Below are positions 59,761-64,000 of a stretch of 64,000 bases of DNA, piece by piece (position 1 is the stretch's first letter; every line of letters starts with the position of its first letter). A program made the position numbers and the translations under genes. The DNA is from an uncultured Clostridium sp. (GTDB lineage Bacteria > Bacillota > Clostridia > Lachnospirales > Lachnospiraceae). The notes under the pieces were generated by a model that searched no databases, was not told the DNA's origin, and was given only the letters and a program-made list of their open reading frames with translations. The stretch is from assembly GCA_902496665.1 (NCBI GenBank), contig CABVBU010000006.1, positions 49,040-113,039 on the forward strand, written 5' to 3'.

Positions 59761-59767
59761 AATCAAG

Positions 59768-59841
59768 CGCGCCAGAGAAGATTCGAACTCCCGACACTAC
59801 GGTCCGTAGCCGTATGCTCTATCCAGCTGAGCTACTGACGC
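59768..59841 (-). tRNA. tRNA-Arg (anticodon ACG)
   Basis: 74-base cloverleaf; acceptor GCGTCAG pairs with CTGGCGC (one G-T), anticodon arm TACGG-CTACGGA-CCGTA gives ACG (read as ICG after modification). Own promoter at 59887-59915. Confidence 0.97.
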
Positions 59842-59886
59842 ACACTTGAGAAGTTTCGGATAACCGTCACTCACTCAACGAAAAGT

Positions 59887-59915
59887 ATTCTACTACATAT
59901 TTTCATATATGTCAA
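59887..59915 (-). promoter_or_regulatory. Sigma-A promoter of tRNA-Arg
   Basis: TTGACA (59910-59915), 17-base spacer, TAGAAT (59887-59892) on the minus strand. Confidence 0.85.
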
Positions 59916-60067
59916 CACTTTTTGAAATTTTTATTCAACTTTTTCCAATATTACCTTTCAGACCGATTTTAAAAGAATTTCCCCACTGCAGATCATACCC
60001 CCTGCAGCAGGAAAATTCCCCCTATCGTCAATCGTCAGTCCGTTTTCTCTGCCAACATTTTCACTTT

Positions 60068-61504
60068 TTACCACAGTCCAGGCTTTACTTCCGGCGGAAG
60101 CGGATTCGGATATGTCTCTCCGTCAAGTTCCGCCAGCCAGTCCTCATGGGCCTTTTCGATAAGTTTCGGATGTTCCAAAAGATCCACGCCGGTGCATGCC
60201 ATTACCTTCGCCGCCGTCAGCATGCCTTTGTGAGCCGCGCTGGACTTGCCCTGGGCAACTGCCTGCCAGGAGTGAAGCGCAGTACCCGCTGCGTAACAGC
60301 ACACATTCGTCTGCACCGTCGGAACCACCCAGCTCACATCACCCACATCCGTGGAACCGCCTCCGCCGTAGGAAACGCTGCGGTTCAGCTTGAAGTCGAG
60401 AAGCGGCATGTCTGAGACTTCTTTTCTCTTATCTTTCCCTACCACATGGGCGATCATGTCCTTCAGCCCCTCTTTGTCGAGGCCCGTGACAACTTCCTTG
60501 AACTTTCTTGCGTAAGCCAGCTCTTCCTCCGTGTATCCGATTGGAATAAAGTAGTCCAGGTTCCTGTCCATGACCTCCTCAAGTGTCTCATTTCCGATCA
60601 CGTTGGAGTATGCCGCAACCTGTCTGATATCAACGGTAGTTCCTGTAATCAACGCCGCGCCCTTCGCGATATCGCACATTCTCTCATAGAGTTTCTTCAC
60701 CTGGGTCACCTTCGGTGCGCGGATCGCATAGAGGACCTGTGCCTCCGCAGGGATAACGTTTGGAGCGATTCCGCCAGTGTTCGTGATGGCTCCGTGGACT
60801 CTCGCTGCGTCGATCATGTGCTCTCTCATATAGTTGACACCCACGTCCATGATCTCCACCGCATCAAGGGCGGAACGTCCAAGCTCCGGAGCTCCCGCCG
60901 CATGGGAAGAGATTCCGTGGAATGTAAAGAATACACGGAAGTTTGCCAGAAACTTGTCAGCGCCGGTCGTTTTGTTCGTTGTATTCGGATGCCAGCTGAT
61001 GGCGATGTCGCAGTCGTTGAAGAATCCGTCGCGGACAAGATATGCCTTTCCGCCCGCGTTCTCCTCCGCCGGGCAGCCATAGTAGCGGATCGTTCCCTTC
61101 AGTCCCTTTTCTTCCATATAGGACTTTAACACGTCCACAGCCGCTACGGAAGCTGTTCCCAAGAGATGATGACCGCAGCCATGTCCGTTGGTCTTTCCCT
61201 CGATGGGATGGCGTTCCGTACAATCTGCCTCCTGCTGCAGGCTTGAAAGTGCGTCAAACTCACCGAGAAATGCCAGGATCGGCTTTCCGCTTCCCCACTC
61301 TGCGATAAACGCAGTCTTCTCACCCGCCAGATCCGCCCGAATCGAAAATCCTCTGGATTCTAAAAATTTCTGCTGAAGCTTTGAGGACTCGTACTCCTGG
61401 AATCTCGGCTCCGCATATTCCCAGATCGCGTCACTGATCTTTGTGTATTCACTGCTTCTCTGATCGATCATTGCACCGATCTCTTTTCTAAAATCTGCTC
61501 CCAT
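60068..61504 (-). CDS. M20-family amidohydrolase (AbgB-like)
   Basis: Cytoplasmic metallopeptidase-like enzyme of 478 residues, closest in layout to subunit B of aminobenzoyl-glutamate hydrolase. Metal-site blocks are GKTNGHGCGHHLLGTASVA near residue 105 and YGCPAEENAGGKAYLVRDG; VSWVVPTVQTNVCCYAAGTALHSWQAVAQGKS is typical of the C-terminal part. A separate AbgA is not present nearby, so the substrate may be another N-acyl or dipeptide compound. Leader 61505-61617 contains a tandem repeat. Confidence 0.87.
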   Translation of the reverse strand: MGADFRKEIGAMIDQRSSEYTKISDAIWEYAEPRFQEYESSKLQQKFLESRGFSIRADLAGEKTAFIAEWGSGKPILAFLGEFDALSSLQQEADCTERHPIEGKTNGHGCGHHLLGTASVAAVDVLKSYMEEKGLKGTIRYYGCPAEENAGGKAYLVRDGFFNDCDIAISWHPNTTNKTTGADKFLANFRVFFTFHGISSHAAGAPELGRSALDAVEIMDVGVNYMREHMIDAARVHGAITNTGGIAPNVIPAEAQVLYAIRAPKVTQVKKLYERMCDIAKGAALITGTTVDIRQVAAYSNVIGNETLEEVMDRNLDYFIPIGYTEEELAYARKFKEVVTGLDKEGLKDMIAHVVGKDKRKEVSDMPLLDFKLNRSVSYGGGGSTDVGDVSWVVPTVQTNVCCYAAGTALHSWQAVAQGKSSAAHKGMLTAAKVMACTGVDLLEHPKLIEKAHEDWLAELDGETYPNPLPPEVKPGLW

Positions 61505-61532
61505 ATATGCACCTTTCTATGTTTCCGTCATT

Positions 61533-61690
61533 TATGCGCGCACTCGCCGTTCGCTATTAACCGCGCTAGCTCGTTTCCAGCTCTCTTGCGCTCTTTGTCT
61601 CGCATGAACTCCCGTTCATGCGCGCACTCGCCGTTCGTCATAACCGTGCAAGCACACTTCTGACTCTCTTGCGCTCGTGCTATTCGTGTC
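61533..61690. repeat. Tandem ~85-bp duplication with a central hairpin
   Basis: Two related units (61533-61602 and 61618-61690) share ATGCGCGCACTCGCCGTTCG, AACCG-GC and CTCTCTTGCGCTC. Between them CATGAAC-TCCC-GTTCATG (61603-61620) forms a perfect hairpin. The second unit runs into the 3' end of the PNPOx-like gene. Function unknown; may be a degenerate interspersed element. Confidence 0.75.
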
Positions 61691-62162
61691 TCTTTCCTGT
61701 GACGTTTTGGGTTACGACCTTCCAGATGGTCACTGCGTTCGTCCTCGCGTCATCGAATGAATTCTCATCAAACACCTTCTTCGGGCTCACCTGGTTCATG
61801 AGGCTCGCCAGGGCTTTCTTCTTCTCCGCTATATCTTCCACAAAATACGCGGTTCCGCTTCCGCAGATACTCTCGAAGCTCGTCGTCGACTTGCAGGCTG
61901 TTTCATAATTGATCGTTAAGACATTTTCCCCGTAAATACAATAGTTAACGTGTGGATTCTCTTTGATCTTATCGATCTTCGTCCCTTCCTTTGCTCCATG
62001 GAAATACAGGACCAACTTCCCGTCTTCCACTTCCGCCCCGTAATTCAGCGGAATCAAATAAGGACATGGCTCATCGTGGAACGCAACGGTACACACAGTT
62101 TCCCGCTTCGCGATCGCCACAATATCAGCCATGTCCTTCAATTCTCTGTCTTTTCTTCTCAT
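61680..62162 (-). CDS. Pyridoxamine 5'-phosphate oxidase-like (flavin-binding) protein
   Basis: Small split-barrel protein of 160 residues resembling the NimA-like/PNPOx family that binds FMN or haem. Blocks visible are ETVCTVAFHDEPCPYLIPLNYGAEVEDGKLVLYFHGAKEG and YCIYGEN, with SFESICGSGTAYFVED. The true start is the ATG at 62162, which has GGAGGTC just upstream; the frame extends 29 codons further. Relatives in anaerobes include nitroimidazole-resistance proteins, but no such role can be concluded. Confidence 0.85.
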   Translation of the reverse strand: MRRKDRELKDMADIVAIAKRETVCTVAFHDEPCPYLIPLNYGAEVEDGKLVLYFHGAKEGTKIDKIKENPHVNYCIYGENVLTINYETACKSTTSFESICGSGTAYFVEDIAEKKKALASLMNQVSPKKVFDENSFDDARTNAVTIWKVVTQNVTGKRHE

Positions 62163-62363
62163 CCAGACCTCCGTTCCAGCCACTAGATCCTTTATTCCGC
62201 CGCCAGCCGTTTTTCCCCGATCAGTTCCTAAACTGCGCCCGCAAAACATGATCCGCCAGACTTTCTATAAGATGAGACTATCATACCATAACTTTTTTCA
62301 TATCTCAAGTAATATGCCGCAATCTTGCGTCTTTTGTTGGAAAATATCCATCAATTCAGACTA

Positions 62364-62690
62364 TTAAAATATAACCTGCACAAGAAACATATAAAAAACG
62401 GTCCCCACCGCAATACTGAGCAGCGTATTTCTCTTCCACACATGCAGCCCCACGACCGCCGCGGAAGCCAGAATCTCCGGAATTCCGTGAGTTTCCGCAA
62501 ACAGATCCACATTTCGCAGGCAGTACACCACCAGCATTCCCATGATCGCATAGGGGAGTACGCCCGATAAATAAGTAATATATCCCGGAATTTCCTTCTT
62601 ACCGCCGAATATCAGAAATGGCAGAAATCTCAAAAGCATCGTCACTGCCGCGCATACCGCGATCAGCGCGGCCGCCCTTATATCTATCAT
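62364..62690 (-). CDS. azlD: AzlD-family branched-chain amino acid transport protein
   Basis: Membrane protein of 108 residues with three to four helices: AALIAVCAAVTMLLRFLPFLIFGG, ITYLSGVLPYAIMGMLVVYCL and TLLSIAVGTVFYMFLVQV. It is the small partner of AzlC and lies 94 bases downstream of it. The pair usually exports branched-chain amino acids or analogues. Confidence 0.9.
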   Translation of the reverse strand: MIDIRAAALIAVCAAVTMLLRFLPFLIFGGKKEIPGYITYLSGVLPYAIMGMLVVYCLRNVDLFAETHGIPEILASAAVVGLHVWKRNTLLSIAVGTVFYMFLVQVIF

Positions 62691-62784
62691 TCTTAATCCT
62701 CTCTAAGATAACCCTTCTTTATTTTTCCCTGACAGCCCATTTTCTTCTCCCTTTCCTCTTTCCAGGAAATGGCTGTTCATGACA

Positions 62785-63471
62785 TCACAGACTGGCTGCC
62801 TTCTGCCCTTTTCTTCCTCTCATCACCGTCAAAATCACCGTGATCGAGATCATAGACGGAATCAAAAACGCCGACGGTCCAAACACCAGCAGACAGATCA
62901 CTGACGCCGTGACACCCGCTATGGCACTTCTGTGGTCCTTCGTGCTGGTCCACTGCTCCGTAAACACCACCAGGAACAGCGCCGTCATGGAAAAGTCGAT
63001 TCCCTCCGTATTAATATTCAGCACACTGCCAAGCACCGATCCAATCACACTGCCAAACACCCAGTAAAATTGATTCAACAGTGATACAAGGAAGAAATAC
63101 TTCTTCTCCTCCACGCCCTCAGGCACGTCCCCGCTGCACACAAGTGAATACGTCTCATCCGTCAGTGCAAAGATCAGGTACGGCTTGTAAGGTTTTGTAT
63201 CCTTATACCGCTCCACCATGGAAATTCCATAGAATAAATGTCTCGCATTCACCATCAGCGTCATAAGTGCCGCCGAGATCAGAGACGCACCGCCAGTTAT
63301 CAGATCGATCGCCACATACTGCATCGATCCCGCATAAATAAACACGCTCATGGCGATCGCCCAGATCACGCCGTATCCCTTCGCCGCCAACAGCATTCCA
63401 AATCCCATTCCCAGAACGATATATCCCGCCATTACCGGAATCGATCGTTTCCACGCATACCGAAACGTCAT
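62785..63471 (-). CDS. azlC: AzlC-family branched-chain amino acid permease
   Basis: Membrane protein of 228 residues with about six helices: MAGYIVLGMGFGMLLAAKG, MQYVAIDLITGGASLISAALMTLMVNARHLFYGISM and FGPSAFLIPSMISITVILTV. The conserved NARHLFYG block is diagnostic. Operon with azlD; export of branched-chain amino acids or azaleucine-like toxins is known for the family. Confidence 0.92.
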   Translation of the reverse strand: MTFRYAWKRSIPVMAGYIVLGMGFGMLLAAKGYGVIWAIAMSVFIYAGSMQYVAIDLITGGASLISAALMTLMVNARHLFYGISMVERYKDTKPYKPYLIFALTDETYSLVCSGDVPEGVEEKKYFFLVSLLNQFYWVFGSVIGSVLGSVLNINTEGIDFSMTALFLVVFTEQWTSTKDHRSAIAGVTASVICLLVFGPSAFLIPSMISITVILTVMRGRKGQKAASL

Positions 63472-63551
63472 GTCTGTTCTCCTGTCTGTATTATTATCTC
63501 GAAATCGCTCCCGCTCATCTTCACCATGTTTTCATAAATTGATCATTTCAT

Positions 63552-63683
63552 GTAACTGTTCAGTAGGTCTGCGCACTTGCTGCGCTGACCGCAAGAAAAC
63601 ATAGGCTTGAAGGCAAAAATCCCATCAGCGAAGCTGATTTGGAATGGATTTTGCACGTAACTATGAAGGTACTGAATAGTTAC
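63552..63683. mobile_element. Intact MITE-like element, copy C
   Basis: A 132-bp element with 14-bp terminal inverted repeats (GTAACTGTTCAGTA and, from the other end, GTAACTATTCAGTA) and an ATCAGC-GAA-GCTGAT central hairpin. It is flanked by the perfect 8-bp direct duplication CATTTCAT (63544-63551 and 63684-63691). Same sequence family as copies at 1152, 47333 and 48855. No transposase gene, so it would have to be moved by an enzyme encoded elsewhere. Confidence 0.95.
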
Positions 63684-63796
63684 CATTTCATTCATACAGG
63701 CAGTCTGAACAGCTATCGAAATTTTCTGTATTTTTTATAACTCTATACAGCACAAAAAGCTATCAGATTTTTTTTTTACTTTTTAGACAACAAAAA

Positions 63797-63820
63797 AAGA
63801 ACTTGTAAAAACAAGCTCTT
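63797..63820 (-). terminator. Terminator of tRNA-Leu
   Basis: AAGAACTTGT (63797-63806) and ACAAGCTCTT (63811-63820), with a T-run on the minus strand. Confidence 0.75.
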
Positions 63821-63825
63821 CTTAA

Positions 63826-63909
63826 TGCCGGTGACCGGACTTGAACCGGTACGGGGTTGCCCCCGAGGGATTTTAAGTCCCTTGCGTCTGCCTATTCCGC
63901 CACACCGGC
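63826..63909 (-). tRNA. tRNA-Leu (anticodon TAA)
   Basis: 84-base class II tRNA with a long variable arm; acceptor GCCGGTG / CACCGGC pair fully and the anticodon loop CTTAAAA gives TAA. Confidence 0.96.
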
Positions 63910-63946
63910 AGACATATAAATATGTCGATGATGGTTTCCCATCAAG

Positions 63947-64000
63947 TGGGACCTATAGGGCTCGAACCTATGACCCTCTGCTTGTAAGGCAGATGCTCTC
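63947..64000 (-). tRNA. tRNA-Val (anticodon TAC), partial at the window edge
   Basis: The 3' two thirds are present: acceptor GGTCCC, T-arm GTTCGAGCC, anticodon loop CTTACAA giving TAC. The 5' end lies beyond the window. It is 37 bases upstream of tRNA-Leu, same strand, so the two probably belong to one tRNA cluster. Confidence 0.93.

Larger units (their letters stand above)
63472..63825. other. Spacer between azlC and tRNA-Leu, containing repeat copy C
   Basis: Besides the element at 63552-63683 the gap holds AT-rich sequence (63692-63796) with A- and T-runs and the tRNA-Leu terminator. No open frame with a ribosome-binding site seen; the azlC promoter is probably between 63480 and 63550 or beyond the element. 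Confidence 0.5.

Overview
The window looks like a chromosomal segment of a low-to-mid GC, anaerobic Bacillota, most probably a Lachnospiraceae or related clostridial gut bacterium. This is inferred from the two-subunit iron-sulfur serine dehydratase, the large minus-strand S10-spc-alpha ribosomal cluster with a KOW protein between map and infA, the FtsEX/EnvC/CtpA cell-envelope operon, RidA, CvfB and AzlCD, and from protein wording typical of that family. There is no prophage, no CRISPR array and no transposase gene.

Left part (1-24 kb), metabolic: serine dehydratase (sdaAA partial, sdaAB), an SH3/NlpC-P60 cell-wall hydrolase, thioredoxin reductase, aconitase followed by two paralogous LysR regulators, and a lactonase / MatC-type dicarboxylate carrier / RraA-like operon facing an SDR reductase. 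Next comes an IclR regulator divergent from a four-gene operon: an NRAMP-fold transporter without its metal-site residues, a glutaminase, a divergent ureohydrolase with a Cys in place of a metal-ligand Asp, and an ATC-hydrolase-like protein. This set is my best candidate for an undescribed catabolic system. After it come tsaB/tsaE/ycxB-like/patB in an overlapping operon, Tex, and a DUF4190 membrane protein with a 60-bp tandem coding repeat.

Middle part (24-41.5 kb): one long minus-strand ribosomal supercluster, from rpsJ through the S10 and spc operons, secY, adk, map, KOW protein, infA, rpmJ and the alpha operon to rplQ. It has strong sigma-A-type promoters before rpsJ and before rpmJ, and a terminator after rplQ. 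Several spacers inside it are unusually long and structured.

Right part (41.5-64 kb): pucR-like regulator, ftsE, ftsX, envC-like and ctpA in one operon; a stand-alone ABC ATPase with most catalytic motifs degraded; RidA/CvfB; acyl-ACP thioesterase; twin tRNA-Gln; truA with an RsgI-like membrane protein; a 32-residue zinc-ribbon-like microprotein; a P-type calcium ATPase with a low-complexity insert; recJ; a YgjP-like metallopeptidase; tRNA-Arg; an AbgB-like M20 peptidase; a flavin/PNPOx-like protein; AzlCD; tRNA-Leu and a partial tRNA-Val.

A small non-autonomous mobile element of about 132 bp is present in two complete copies, each with its own perfect 8-bp target duplication, plus one decayed and one partial copy. 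All positions, promoters and hairpins were found by reading; no database search or folding program was run.
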